Shown here one piece after another: positions 50,688 to 60,251 of a stretch of DNA of 64,000 nucleotides. The DNA comes from an uncultured Clostridia bacterium (lineage in GTDB: Bacteria > Bacillota > Clostridia > Christensenellales > Borkfalkiaceae). The DNA is taken from assembly GCA_947631195.1 (NCBI GenBank), contig CANRKK010000002.1, forward strand, positions 106,290 through 170,289, in the 5' to 3' direction. Numbering within the stretch: the first letter of the stretch is position 1; the number at the start of each line of letters is the position of its first letter. Under the pieces are notes generated by a model. The model was not told where the DNA came from. It was given only the letters and a program-made list of their open reading frames with translations, and searched no databases. The translations under genes and the position numbers were made by a program.

Positions 50688-53600
50688 TTAGGTTACGGTT
50701 ATCTTCATGTTCAGGTCGGCATAATATTCATTTCCGTTTATCGTAAGTTTTCCGCGGATAACGAATTCATACGTGCCTGCCTCTGCAAAGGTATGCGACC
50801 ATACACCGGCCGTTACCGTGCCGTATTCGGAGGTAACCTGTCCGTCTTTCATAATTTCAAACGTGTAATTAGTAGCAACAGCGTTGTCGGTAACCTTTTC
50901 GGAACCGCTGCCCTCGCCGCCTTTCACGCCATAGAACATCGTAAATACTCTTATGCTGCCCGCGGTGCCGGCTGTAAATTTAACGGCTCCGGTGTTGTTG
51001 TCGTATCTTACGGTGTTGTCCCATTCGCCCGAACGGAGATATACGCCCTCGGGTGCGTCGAAGCCGCTGGTAACTTCAAGCCATGTGTCTTGCTCGCTTG
51101 CGCGTACCATTACTATAACGGTAACTCTGCAACCGTCATAGCCTCTGCCCGTGTTGGTGGCGTGCCAGTTGCCTTTTTCCTGAGCGGTGTACCACTCCAT
51201 ATCGTAGTCGTTGCCGTCGCCCGCAGCGTAAACGCCCGATTCAAGCCAACGTGAATTCTGTACGGCTCCCGTAGCTTTGTTTACGGCAAGGTGCTGTACT
51301 CTGTAACTTGCGTTGCCCTTTATAAACAGCGATATTTCTCTGCCGTAAATCTTGGAAGTTGCAATATATGAGTAGAACAGAACTGTTGTCGTGTCCTTGT
51401 TGCCCTCTACGCCCTTTATGTCGAGCTTAACCGACTTTTCGGTAGGGGTTGAAAGCGTTACGTTTTCGTCGTTGTTCAGGAAAATTAACTCGGCATTTTC
51501 AACTTTGACGAGGCCATTAGAACCGAAGTTGCCTATATTTCCGCTACCGCCGAGCTCTTCCGCCGTTATGGCGCGCACGCCTGCAAAGCAAAGATTGTCG
51601 CCCGCTCTATATAAGGAATCGGTTGAAGGTACCAAATCTTTTACGGTGAAAGTAAACGTTTCGGGTGCGGCTATGTTAAGGCCGTCTACAAGCGTCAAAT
51701 CTATCACATTCAAAAGCCAAACGGTATCTGTGTTAATAGCAGCCTGATTAGCCTTTGTGCCTATGCCCATTCCTCTGCCGTATTTGGGGTCTGCCTTATC
51801 GCCGGTAAACAGAACATACTCCTTGCCGGACTTATCGGTAATACTTACGAATACCTTGGGGTGACCCTTGCCCTTGTAGTAGAAATACAGGTAAGGATGG
51901 TCTTCTGTTGCGGGGATATTTATAGTCTGCGTTGCGGATACTCCGTCGCCGTCCGTCAGGGTGACAACTTCGCCCGCCTTATAGGTTCTGCCGCTTATAA
52001 CCGTGTCTTCCTTGCTCACTTCCGCCTTTTCGTTTGCGGAGGTAAATATGCCGTGTACCGATACCTTTACGGTGAGCAGAGCCGACTGTCCGTTCTGCTC
52101 GGCCTTAACCTGCAATACGTTTATGCCGCCGTTTTTGAACGTTACGGTAAGTTTTGAGCCGTTGAAAGCTGCGCCCTCGTATTCTTCGGCGTTGTCGAGC
52201 GAATAGGTAAGTTCGCCCTGTCCCGCGCCGTTGTAGGTGAACAGCCCGTCAAAGTCGAGCTCGGCCGCAGTGCCCGCAACTATGTCGGCGGTCTGCTTAT
52301 ATTCGCCCGTGGCCTCCACAAGGCTCTTTACGTTTATCGTGAATTCAAGGCTTGCCGACTTTTCGCCGAAAGGAGTCTGCGCCTTTGCGGTTACGGTGAT
52401 TGTGATGTTGCCGCCCGCGTCGGGTGTGTAGGTCCATACGCTGTCTTCAAACGAACCGTAGGTGGCTTCCCACGTTACGGGATAGCCCGTGGTGTTGGTA
52501 AGAAGGGGTCCGAAGTCGTTGGTAAGTTCGCTGCCTACCGCTCCGTTCTGCCAGGGCGCCTCGAACTCGCCGAGCTTCAGCTCGCCCTCTACCGAGATTG
52601 TTACGGGCAGGCTTATCGTGGTTTCGCCCTTGGTCGCCTTTACGGTGAAGGTGTACTTGCCGCCCTCTGTAGGGGTGAAGGAGTACGCGCCCGCAGCGCT
52701 TATAGTGCCGCAGTTTTCGCCCTCGAGAGTGTAGGTTGCGCCCTCTCCCGCAAAGCCCATATAGTAAGTGAAGTCCATCGAGATTGCGGTATTCTTCTTC
52801 ACGGCTAAATTGAGCTCATCGGTAAGGGAATACGTGCCGGTGCCGTTTTTGCTTTCGCAAACCTCCAGCCAGGTGTCCTGTTCGCTTGCGCGCACCATTA
52901 CATAAATGGTCAGTTGGGTGTTCTGAATGTTTGTGGAGCCGTAGTACCATACAAGCCGGCCGTCGGGATCGGCGGTGTTCCAGCCGGAGTAGTAAACGGT
53001 TTCATCGCCGTAGTTGGTGTAGTTGTTGAAGTTGCTGCCGGGCGCGCCGTAAACGAAAATCCTCGTAACCTGCGCGTTGTTCTTGTTGGAAGTGCCTGCT
53101 TCCTGCGTGGTGTTGCCCGTGTATATTGCCGAGTACATTATTCTGTACTGCGCGTTGCCCTTTACCCAGAGCTTAAGGTTTTTGGCGTTTACGCCGTCCG
53201 CCGCAGTGAACACATAGGTGTTGTACGCGCCCATGACGGAATCTTCCGTGCCTCCCGCTACGCCCTTTACGTCAAGGCGCATCGTGTTGCCTTTAACCGT
53301 CATCTTGTTGTCTGCGTTGTCATACATGGCTTTCCATGTCTTGCCGTCGTCGGTGGAAGCCGAAGTCAGATAATTTTCGGGTACAACCGCCACGTTTGCC
53401 ACGTTCAGCTCGCTGCCGGCATATGCTTCTGAAGGGTCGGGAACCTTAAATACAAATGTAAGTTCCGTCGTTTCTGCAAATTCGAAGTAGTTGTTGAGTT
53501 CGAACGCAAGTATCTGATACTGTATCTCGGAGTCTACTCCGGTACCCTTTACGCCGAGACCGCTGTCCGAGCCGTTGGCCGCGTCGTTTTTATACAGGTA

Positions 53601-56291
53601 GCACAGCAACTCGCCTTCCTTATAAACTTCTATACATACTTTCACATTCCCTTTGCCCTTGTAGAGAAGGGTGAGAACGGGATTTCTGTCGGAAGAAGGA
53701 ACGGAGAGCGTTGCCTTTATTTCGCCACCTTTCTTCGCCGTGGCCTGCTCGCCCGCGGTGAATTCGGCCGTGCCTATCGTTACGGGCTCCGCGTTTACGG
53801 TAACCAGCTCGTCGTCCTTGTTGTTTTCGAGTTTTGCCTTTACGCAAACTTCGGCGTTGAGAACGGCTTTTTCGCCCGTGGTGGCGTCGTTGGCCGTTAT
53901 CGCTACGGGGATAATTCCGCCCGCCGCGGGGGTAAACGTGAACACGCCGCTGTCGGGATCGATCGTGCCGAGGTTTCCTTCAACCGAATATGTCAGCTTG
54001 TTTGCGCAGCTGAAATATTTGCTGAAATCTACCGTCTGTGCTTTGCCGATGTCGTAGATACCCTTGCCGTCGTATGCGCTGACGGTTATATTGCCCTTGA
54101 ACTGAACGGTGAAGTCTATCGACTTGTCGCCCGTGGAGTGCTGCACGAGTACCTTTATTTCATATATGCCGCCCGACGTGGGTTTGAAGGTGTATTCGCC
54201 CGTATTTTGATTTATTTCGCCGTAGTTGACGGAATAGGTCACAGCCTCGTCCGTGGAGTTTTTAACGTATTCCGAGAAGTCTACCGAGAGCGTTTCGCCC
54301 AGCGCGTATTCGCTCTTTTCGGGTGCGAACCGGTCAACGACTATCCTGCCCTGCGCGTCCAGCGTTACCTGTATCTCGTCGGAGTACTGCGCCGCGCTGC
54401 ACGTTACGGTGAAGGTCTTTTGGCCCGCCTTGTCGAGGTTTGCCGTCCATACGCCCGTGGTGGGGTTGATGGAGCCGGGCGCGCCTGCGCTCAAAGCGTA
54501 AGTTTCGACGAAGGTGTTTACCCCGTTGAACACGCTGTAGAAGTTTGCGCTGAAGTCGTAGGTGATATCTTCAAACGTGCTCTTTGCGCCGAGGTCAACG
54601 GCCGACTTGGAGGCATAAACGCCCTCGCTGCCCGTGGAAACGTCGATATACGTGTCCGTTTCGGAAGCGCACATATACACCGCCAGAGCAACGTGCATGT
54701 TGCCTATAGAAGCCGAACCGGGATACCACAGCACGTCGCCGTGTTCGTCGGCCTGCTGCCAGCCCAAATCGCCCTTGGACGTTTCGTTGCCGTTATAATA
54801 GCCGCCCGGACGGAGGTATTCGAACGCCGCCACCGTGGCGCGCTCTGCCTTGCCCGCGTTGTTTGCGTCTACCGCAAAGGCGTATATTCTGTATTTGCCC
54901 GTGCCGGTTACGGTTATCTTATAGTCCGTAAGGTTGGATTCGCCGTTGTCGAGCAGAACGGCCGCAACCGCAACGTCCTCCGTGGGATCCTGCACGCCCT
55001 TGGCCGTAAGTTTTAAGCCCTTTTCGGTCTTTTCAACCTTGTTGTTTTGGGAATTCATCAGGGGCGTCCATTCGCCGTCCATGGCTTCGATAACGCCCGC
55101 CGAGGCCTTGGCCGCAACGTTCACGGCCGCATAGCTTGCGGAAGTGCCCGAGCTGCCGCCCATTTCGACGTCGAGCTGCGTGCCCGTGCCTATCGCCTCG
55201 CCGTTGATAACTCCGCCCTTTATGCCGTCGGCAAAGCGGAATTTTACGGATTTTGCTTCGTCAAGCCGGAAGAACCTGTTGAGCTCGAACGCGTAGGGCT
55301 GCCAGCTTATGGTCTTGTTGAGGCCCGTATCTACGCCCATGCCCTGTCCTTTGCCGCCCGACTTGGCCATAACGCCGTTATAGAGCACCGCCAGAAGCTC
55401 GTCCGATTCCGCGTCGTACGCGTACAGCATGGGTGCGGGTGCACCGTTGCTGCCGGGGCACACGCCCTTATAGAGGAACGTGAGCACGGGCTCGGCCTCT
55501 TTTGCGGGAACAAGCAGCGTCGTCTCGGCACAGTCGCCCGCGCGGCCCGATATAGTGGCCTGTTCGCCGGCCTTTACCGTGTAGTCCGAAACGGTTATTT
55601 CCTCCGTGTTCAGAGTGACGTTTGCGGACTGCGCCTCGTCAAACCCGCCCGTCACGGTTACGTACAGATCGAGCACGCCGTCGTCGGATCCGCTCGTCGC
55701 GGTGATGCGGGGGCTCAAAACGCCCGTCTTGTCGGCGGTGTACGTCCATACGCCGTTTGCTATCGTGCCGAAACTTGCCGTATAGGTGAGCTCGCCCACG
55801 TCCGCGTCCTTATCGAACAGCGGTTTTACGTCTACCGATATCTCGTCTCCGCTGCGGTATTGTTCGGTTTGCCTGAACTTCAACCCGCGGATCTTGTCTA
55901 CGGCGGTAACGGTGAGCTTAAACGAAAGCGTATCGGAAATGATATCCTCGCCCTCGCCCACGCTTGCCGTTATGCTGACGTCGAACTCGCCCGCCTTGTC
56001 GGGAGTCCACGTCCACTGGCCGCTTGACGTGATGGAGCCGGGCGTCGCCGTAAAGGCAAGCGCCTTGCCCGTCGTGTTGGTGAAAAGCTGTTTGAAGTTA
56101 ACGGAGATCTGCTGCCCTACGAAGTATTGCTGCGTCTGGGCGTACGTTCCCGCCTTAACCTCTCCCGTTGTTTGCGTGGGCGGCGGGTTTTCGGGCGTAG
56201 GATTCGCGGTCTGATCCGGAGCGCACGCCGCCACTGCCGATATCCCCATTGCCATGGTTATTCCGAGTGCAAGTAGTTTTAGTCTCTTCAT
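50688..56291 (-). CDS. Giant Ig-like repeat lipoprotein with triplicated modules
   Basis: An 1867-residue surface lipoprotein. The signal peptide ends in a lipobox AVAAC (C23), followed by a Pro/Thr-rich linker. The rest alternates Ig-like domains (each opens with a form of SVDFxxxF and closes with GTYSFTPTEGGKYTFTV-like strands) with three copies of a larger ~330-residue module. Each copy contains an AGEQAT strand, VLTFLYKG, a GxGxGVDT loop, YRIYAFAV-like strands and a TWLEV segment: about residues 225-560, 830-1170 and 1400-1740. No enzyme motif is visible; it probably binds polymer or matrix at the cell surface. ATG 56291 opens MKRLKLLALG. It may be cotranscribed with the phosphoesterase lipoprotein 22 nt upstream. 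Confidence 0.85.
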   Translation of the reverse strand: MKRLKLLALGITMAMGISAVAACAPDQTANPTPENPPPTQTTGEVKAGTYAQTQQYFVGQQISVNFKQLFTNTTGKALAFTATPGSITSSGQWTWTPDKAGEFDVSITASVGEGEDIISDTLSFKLTVTAVDKIRGLKFRQTEQYRSGDEISVDVKPLFDKDADVGELTYTASFGTIANGVWTYTADKTGVLSPRITATSGSDDGVLDLYVTVTGGFDEAQSANVTLNTEEITVSDYTVKAGEQATISGRAGDCAETTLLVPAKEAEPVLTFLYKGVCPGSNGAPAPMLYAYDAESDELLAVLYNGVMAKSGGKGQGMGVDTGLNKTISWQPYAFELNRFFRLDEAKSVKFRFADGIKGGVINGEAIGTGTQLDVEMGGSSGTSASYAAVNVAAKASAGVIEAMDGEWTPLMNSQNNKVEKTEKGLKLTAKGVQDPTEDVAVAAVLLDNGESNLTDYKITVTGTGKYRIYAFAVDANNAGKAERATVAAFEYLRPGGYYNGNETSKGDLGWQQADEHGDVLWYPGSASIGNMHVALAVYMCASETDTYIDVSTGSEGVYASKSAVDLGAKSTFEDITYDFSANFYSVFNGVNTFVETYALSAGAPGSINPTTGVWTANLDKAGQKTFTVTCSAAQYSDEIQVTLDAQGRIVVDRFAPEKSEYALGETLSVDFSEYVKNSTDEAVTYSVNYGEINQNTGEYTFKPTSGGIYEIKVLVQHSTGDKSIDFTVQFKGNITVSAYDGKGIYDIGKAQTVDFSKYFSCANKLTYSVEGNLGTIDPDSGVFTFTPAAGGIIPVAITANDATTGEKAVLNAEVCVKAKLENNKDDELVTVNAEPVTIGTAEFTAGEQATAKKGGEIKATLSVPSSDRNPVLTLLYKGKGNVKVCIEVYKEGELLCYLYKNDAANGSDSGLGVKGTGVDSEIQYQILAFELNNYFEFAETTELTFVFKVPDPSEAYAGSELNVANVAVVPENYLTSASTDDGKTWKAMYDNADNKMTVKGNTMRLDVKGVAGGTEDSVMGAYNTYVFTAADGVNAKNLKLWVKGNAQYRIMYSAIYTGNTTQEAGTSNKNNAQVTRIFVYGAPGSNFNNYTNYGDETVYYSGWNTADPDGRLVWYYGSTNIQNTQLTIYVMVRASEQDTWLEVCESKNGTGTYSLTDELNLAVKKNTAISMDFTYYMGFAGEGATYTLEGENCGTISAAGAYSFTPTEGGKYTFTVKATKGETTISLPVTISVEGELKLGEFEAPWQNGAVGSELTNDFGPLLTNTTGYPVTWEATYGSFEDSVWTYTPDAGGNITITVTAKAQTPFGEKSASLEFTINVKSLVEATGEYKQTADIVAGTAAELDFDGLFTYNGAGQGELTYSLDNAEEYEGAAFNGSKLTVTFKNGGINVLQVKAEQNGQSALLTVKVSVHGIFTSANEKAEVSKEDTVISGRTYKAGEVVTLTDGDGVSATQTINIPATEDHPYLYFYYKGKGHPKVFVSITDKSGKEYVLFTGDKADPKYGRGMGIGTKANQAAINTDTVWLLNVIDLTLVDGLNIAAPETFTFTVKDLVPSTDSLYRAGDNLCFAGVRAITAEELGGSGNIGNFGSNGLVKVENAELIFLNNDENVTLSTPTEKSVKLDIKGVEGNKDTTTVLFYSYIATSKIYGREISLFIKGNASYRVQHLAVNKATGAVQNSRWLESGVYAAGDGNDYDMEWYTAQEKGNWHATNTGRGYDGCRVTVIVMVRASEQDTWLEVTSGFDAPEGVYLRSGEWDNTVRYDNNTGAVKFTAGTAGSIRVFTMFYGVKGGEGSGSEKVTDNAVATNYTFEIMKDGQVTSEYGTVTAGVWSHTFAEAGTYEFVIRGKLTINGNEYYADLNMKITVT

Positions 56292-56313
56292 TTTTCCCTC
56301 CTGAAGATTTTTT

Positions 56314-57810
56314 CTAAATTGTTACGGTTATTTCAAGCGGCTGACTTTCTGCAAACCATACGTCTACCGCGTAAACCCTGATGTTGTACGTCTTGCCCTT
56401 TTCGTAGTCCTCTGCTATAAAGTCCACGGGATTTATCATCTCGTCGCCGTTTTTATAGAAGTAGTAGAAGGGCGACAGCCAATACAGCTGCGTGAGCGTT
56501 TCCGACCCCTCGAGATTGGATTCCAGCCTGTAAAGATATATCATGTCGTCGTCCTTTGCGGCGGGAATGGAGAACTTTACGCGGGAATCGTCCAGCTTGG
56601 TCACTTCCAGCGCGTCGCCCGTCTTGAAATAGGGCGCGGCGTTGTTTTTCGTGCGGTATTCCCTGCTGTAGGGAATGAGGTGGGACAAATCGTCCTGCGG
56701 GGCGGGTATAACGCAGGGCTGCTTTATGAGCGAACCCTTGCCGTCGTCGGCGTTGCCGTCTATCCTTAAAACGCGCACGTTGTTGTTCTCGTCCGCCTGC
56801 AACAAAAGACAGCTGCACGTGGTGTTGTCCACGGTCGTGCCGTAGGCTTTGAGGTTGCTTATGCTGGTGTTTTCCTCGTCTTCGTAAACCATGCTGATCC
56901 CCTCGTTATGCACGCTGCCCGGGGTGAGGGCCGTGAAGTCCTCCTGCATGATAAACCGCTCGTCCTGTATTACGTTGTGAACGTGCCCCGCAATATATAC
57001 GCACTGCGGGAAGTTGCGCATTATCTCGCCGACGTCCCTGTCGTACCACGTCTCTATAGAGCTGCGCAGCGTAGTGCCGTATTCGGGCGCGTGGCCAAGG
57101 ACGAAGATGGGCTTGTTGGGGTCCTCCGAGGTTATCTCTACAAGCGTTTCCAAAAGCCACTGCTTGGCCTCCTCGGTATATCCGTCCGGCCGCCAGTAAT
57201 AGGTAGCGTTGCAACCTATGAAGTGGAAACCGTTAACCACCGCGTGGCGGCAGCCGTTGGGGCCCTCGTCCACGTCGTTTTTAAAGTAGTCCTCGCCCAA
57301 ATTTTTCTTAAAGAGCCCGGGCACCTTCGCCATTTCGGTGACGTTGGTGTACTGCGGATCGTTGTCGTGGTTGCCGAGGCAATATATAACTGCCGTCTCG
57401 GGCACGTTTACCGCCTCCTCCACCGCGTTTTTAAACTGCATTATGTCGGGCTGGCTCGTGGCGGTGCCGTAGCGGTTTGCCTCGTCCCTGTCCGTCCTGT
57501 TTGTGATGTCGCCCGACACGGTTATCGCGTCGAGATATCCGCCCGCGTACTCTTTGGCAAGGTTTATGGCCTTCGTGAGCCTCTGCTTGCGCGGCTCGCT
57601 GCCCCACTGCTGGTGCGTGTCCGCAAACGCGGCAAAGGACAAAACTATCTTATTCTCGTCAAATTCCGTCTTTTCGTTGGTTATCCACTGCTGCGGGGTA
57701 TAGTCCGAGGGCTCGGGCAACTTTTCGGTTTCGGGAGCGCAGCCCGCAAACAGTGCAAGCGACATTACCGCCGCGGCCATCAATGACGTTATCCTATTTA
57801 TGCATTTCAT
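56314..57810 (-). CDS. Metallophosphoesterase lipoprotein
   Basis: A 498-residue exported phosphoesterase. The signal peptide ends in LFAGC (lipobox, C23). Metal-site motifs: FADTHQQWG (~62-70), VSGDITN (~98), LGNHDND (~145), VLGHAPEYG and AGHVHN. The C-terminal ~120 residues are a beta-sandwich-like extension with no known catalytic motif. It would sit outside the membrane, and the substrate is unknown. It lies between the GxGYxYP lipoprotein gene (1 nt apart) and the giant lipoprotein, suggesting one surface module. Confidence 0.88.
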   Translation of the reverse strand: MKCINRITSLMAAAVMSLALFAGCAPETEKLPEPSDYTPQQWITNEKTEFDENKIVLSFAAFADTHQQWGSEPRKQRLTKAINLAKEYAGGYLDAITVSGDITNRTDRDEANRYGTATSQPDIMQFKNAVEEAVNVPETAVIYCLGNHDNDPQYTNVTEMAKVPGLFKKNLGEDYFKNDVDEGPNGCRHAVVNGFHFIGCNATYYWRPDGYTEEAKQWLLETLVEITSEDPNKPIFVLGHAPEYGTTLRSSIETWYDRDVGEIMRNFPQCVYIAGHVHNVIQDERFIMQEDFTALTPGSVHNEGISMVYEDEENTSISNLKAYGTTVDNTTCSCLLLQADENNNVRVLRIDGNADDGKGSLIKQPCVIPAPQDDLSHLIPYSREYRTKNNAAPYFKTGDALEVTKLDDSRVKFSIPAAKDDDMIYLYRLESNLEGSETLTQLYWLSPFYYFYKNGDEMINPVDFIAEDYEKGKTYNIRVYAVDVWFAESQPLEITVTI

Positions 57811-60066
57811 TTATTCTTCCCCCTGTGCTGCCGTTATTTTGATATAATCAACGTAGACAAGCTCTCCGCTGCCTTCGCCGTTATCGTCCTGTTCTATGCT
57901 TATTATCACGCGCTTGCCCTTGAGGGCGGAGATATCGAAGGTGAACTCCCCGTTGTTTCCCTGCGTAAGGAGGAAGTATCCGTATTCGTCCAGCCTGCTT
58001 TCCCCGCCGAAGCCGTCCGCAAGATTGAGCCTTACGAGATTGCCGCTTTCGTCCTCGTACAGGGCGCGTATGCGCACGTTCGTATCGGCCTTGTCGCCCG
58101 CGTACATGTTTATGGTGAACAGGTCGTCCCCCTCGCCGAACTCGAACATGTTATACATCCAGCTGTTTGGCATGGGGTCGAGCCCGTCGCCCATATCCGA
58201 GCCGTCGAGCTTTATGCTGTTGTTGTGTTCCGCAACCCACGCCGCGGCGTCGTACTCGTTGCTGCCGTGCCCGGTCTCGAACCCGCCGAAGTCCACGAGG
58301 TTGTTGAAGTTGAAGGTGCGGGTCTCGGTGGCCTGCTTATCCTTGACGTCTTTCCATATGAGCTGGTCGGAATCTATCCCGCACAGCTCTATTTCCTCTT
58401 TTTTGACGTCGTCGAGGGCGTACACGTCCTTGTGGCGGACGTTGTCCGTAACCATCTGTATCATTTCGCCCACGGTTACGAGCTCCACGTGGCTGTCGAG
58501 CTTATTCACGAACCGCGCGATGTAATCCATGGTGCCTATCGACCACGCGTGGGCTATAACCACGGTGTAGCCCTCTATCGAGGTATAGTCGCACTTGTAC
58601 TCGTTGATGCGCTGCGCGACGCGCTCGGTATAGCCGTAGTAGTCGTTGTCCGCGCTGCCGTTGGCGCGCCAAAGGGTCTCCCTCGCCGTTATAAAGGGCT
58701 TGTCGCCGGCCCAGTAGACGCCGCCCTCGCCCTCTATATACTTGTTGCCGACGGACCAGATTCCGCCCTTGATCTGCGCCTGCTCACCGAACGCGGCCAG
58801 CGCGCTTTCGTTCACGTAGGAATCTATAAAGTTGACGTATTCGAGGTCGCCGCGCTTCATATATTCGGCCGTCAGCGAGGCGTATTTTGAAAGCTGCTCC
58901 TCGTTGTAGTCGCTGATATTCACGTACCCCAGGCCGCCCGGCCCCGTTATGAACTGGTCCTTTCCCGTGGCTTCGGAATATACCTTTTGCATTATCGTGG
59001 GGGCTATGTCGCTGAGCGTGGGGCTTATTCCCCAGGTCATCTTGAAGTCGCCGCGGTAGGGCGAACCGAAGAACGAGCGGTTGGTTATAAAGTTGCGCTG
59101 TATCCACTGCACGTTGTCGCCGTCGGACATAACTATCGCAACGTAGTGCTTGCCCGCCTCGGGCGTCACCTTCTGCTGCTCGTAGTGTTCCTGCTCTATC
59201 GTGCCCGCGCTCTGCGCCGCCGAGAAGAAAGACAGGTTGGTGCTCCAGTCGGCGGGAACGGTTATCTTGCTGCGCAGCGTGTTGGCCGCCACGAAGTTGG
59301 TTTCGCTCGTCGTCCAGCCGAATACGGGCGCGTTGTCGTCCGCCCAGCTCAATACGTCCTGGTTTATGGAAAGGTCCGTGTCGTAGTCGGAATAGTAGCA
59401 CAGCGCCTTGCCCGCGATGGCATAGTCCCTCAGCTCCGAACGGTCGGGGGACTGGTGCACGAGATAGGATTTGTTGAGCACGTCCTTATATTTTTCAAAT
59501 ACGGTGCGGGTGGTGTATTCGCGGGCGTCCGCGCCGAGCACGAACCCGCGGCTCTTTGCCAAAAGCTCGATAGACGTGTCCACCATGACGTACCTTTCCA
59601 CGGCCGCTATCGTCGCCGCGTGGTTTATCGAAAGGTCGTACATCTCGCCCGAGCTGTACGGCGAACTGTAGAGCACGTACTTCATGTCGGTTATTTCGCC
59701 CGCAAACATGGAGAGCAGCTTCCAAGCGTTGTTCACGTAAACTATCTCGACGTTCTGCTTTTCGGCAAAATCGTCGAGCCACAGTTTTGAGTTGCCGTTT
59801 TCGTTGGGAGAGTCGAGGTCCTCTATAAAGATCATGGCCCTCTTTTGCGCCACTATGCCCTGCAGCGAAACTACCATCTCCCTCTCCGCGCGCGACATCT
59901 TGTCCTCTTTTATAACGTAGACCTTGGACGACACGCCCGCGGGCTTGAAAAATACGTGCCCGCCGTCGCCGCCGCCCGCGCATGCGGAAAACAGCACAGC
60001 CGCTGCCGCTATGGCAGCCAACATCACCGAAAACAGCGCCGCTAACAAAAATCTTTTCTTGGTCAT
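57811..60066 (-). CDS. GxGYxYP-family lipoprotein
   Basis: A 751-residue exported paralogue of the protein at 44355. Lipobox FSAC follows a long signal helix, and a GGGDGG linker comes next. The core has IVMSDGDNVQWIQ, GPGGLGYVNISDY (the signature, here without the final YP), IKGGIWSVG, ITARETLWR and VIAHAWSIGTMD, the same order as in the paralogue. The last ~150 residues add a beta-sandwich, likely carbohydrate-binding (LYEDESGNLVRLN ... FDISALKGKRVIISI). ATG 60066. A palindrome of the LacI operator type lies 65 nt upstream. Function in glycan handling at the cell surface is inferred. Confidence 0.87.
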   Translation of the reverse strand: MTKKRFLLAALFSVMLAAIAAAAVLFSACAGGGDGGHVFFKPAGVSSKVYVIKEDKMSRAEREMVVSLQGIVAQKRAMIFIEDLDSPNENGNSKLWLDDFAEKQNVEIVYVNNAWKLLSMFAGEITDMKYVLYSSPYSSGEMYDLSINHAATIAAVERYVMVDTSIELLAKSRGFVLGADAREYTTRTVFEKYKDVLNKSYLVHQSPDRSELRDYAIAGKALCYYSDYDTDLSINQDVLSWADDNAPVFGWTTSETNFVAANTLRSKITVPADWSTNLSFFSAAQSAGTIEQEHYEQQKVTPEAGKHYVAIVMSDGDNVQWIQRNFITNRSFFGSPYRGDFKMTWGISPTLSDIAPTIMQKVYSEATGKDQFITGPGGLGYVNISDYNEEQLSKYASLTAEYMKRGDLEYVNFIDSYVNESALAAFGEQAQIKGGIWSVGNKYIEGEGGVYWAGDKPFITARETLWRANGSADNDYYGYTERVAQRINEYKCDYTSIEGYTVVIAHAWSIGTMDYIARFVNKLDSHVELVTVGEMIQMVTDNVRHKDVYALDDVKKEEIELCGIDSDQLIWKDVKDKQATETRTFNFNNLVDFGGFETGHGSNEYDAAAWVAEHNNSIKLDGSDMGDGLDPMPNSWMYNMFEFGEGDDLFTINMYAGDKADTNVRIRALYEDESGNLVRLNLADGFGGESRLDEYGYFLLTQGNNGEFTFDISALKGKRVIISIEQDDNGEGSGELVYVDYIKITAAQGEE

Positions 60067-60130
60067 TTTTCCTATCCTTTTTTTGTTTTTCCCTTATTTT
60101 TATTGTCGGATATGTCCGCCGTTTTATTCA

Positions 60131-60144
60131 GAAAAACGTTTTTC
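60131..60144. promoter_or_regulatory. LacI-type operator before the lipoprotein operon
   Basis: Perfect 14-bp palindrome GAAAAACGTTTTTC, a variant of the shared site. No strong promoter is visible next to it. Confidence 0.5.
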
Positions 60145-60179
60145 TCTTAAAAAACAAACGCAACATTAATCCGTTAAGA

Positions 60180-60216
60180 CCTGTCAGTGTTGCCCTCGGG
60201 GGGCAACACTGACAGG
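60180..60216. other. 16-bp perfect inverted repeat between the solute-binding gene and the lipoprotein operon
   Basis: cctgtcagtgttgccc / gggcaacactgacagg with a 5-nt loop. No T run follows on the minus strand, so it looks like an mRNA stabiliser or REP-like element that could let the binding-protein gene be expressed more than the genes after it. Confidence 0.7.
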
Positions 60217-60251
60217 AGCGCTCCTGTTGCAATATTTTTTTCGCCCGGGAA

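Noticed and set aside
53620..53847. Small frames inside the giant lipoprotein gene
   Set aside because: Out-of-frame shadows of a repetitive gene; no ribosome sites.
60180..60216. Rho-independent terminator of the binding-protein gene
   Set aside because: The stem is strong but there is no T run on the minus strand directly after it.
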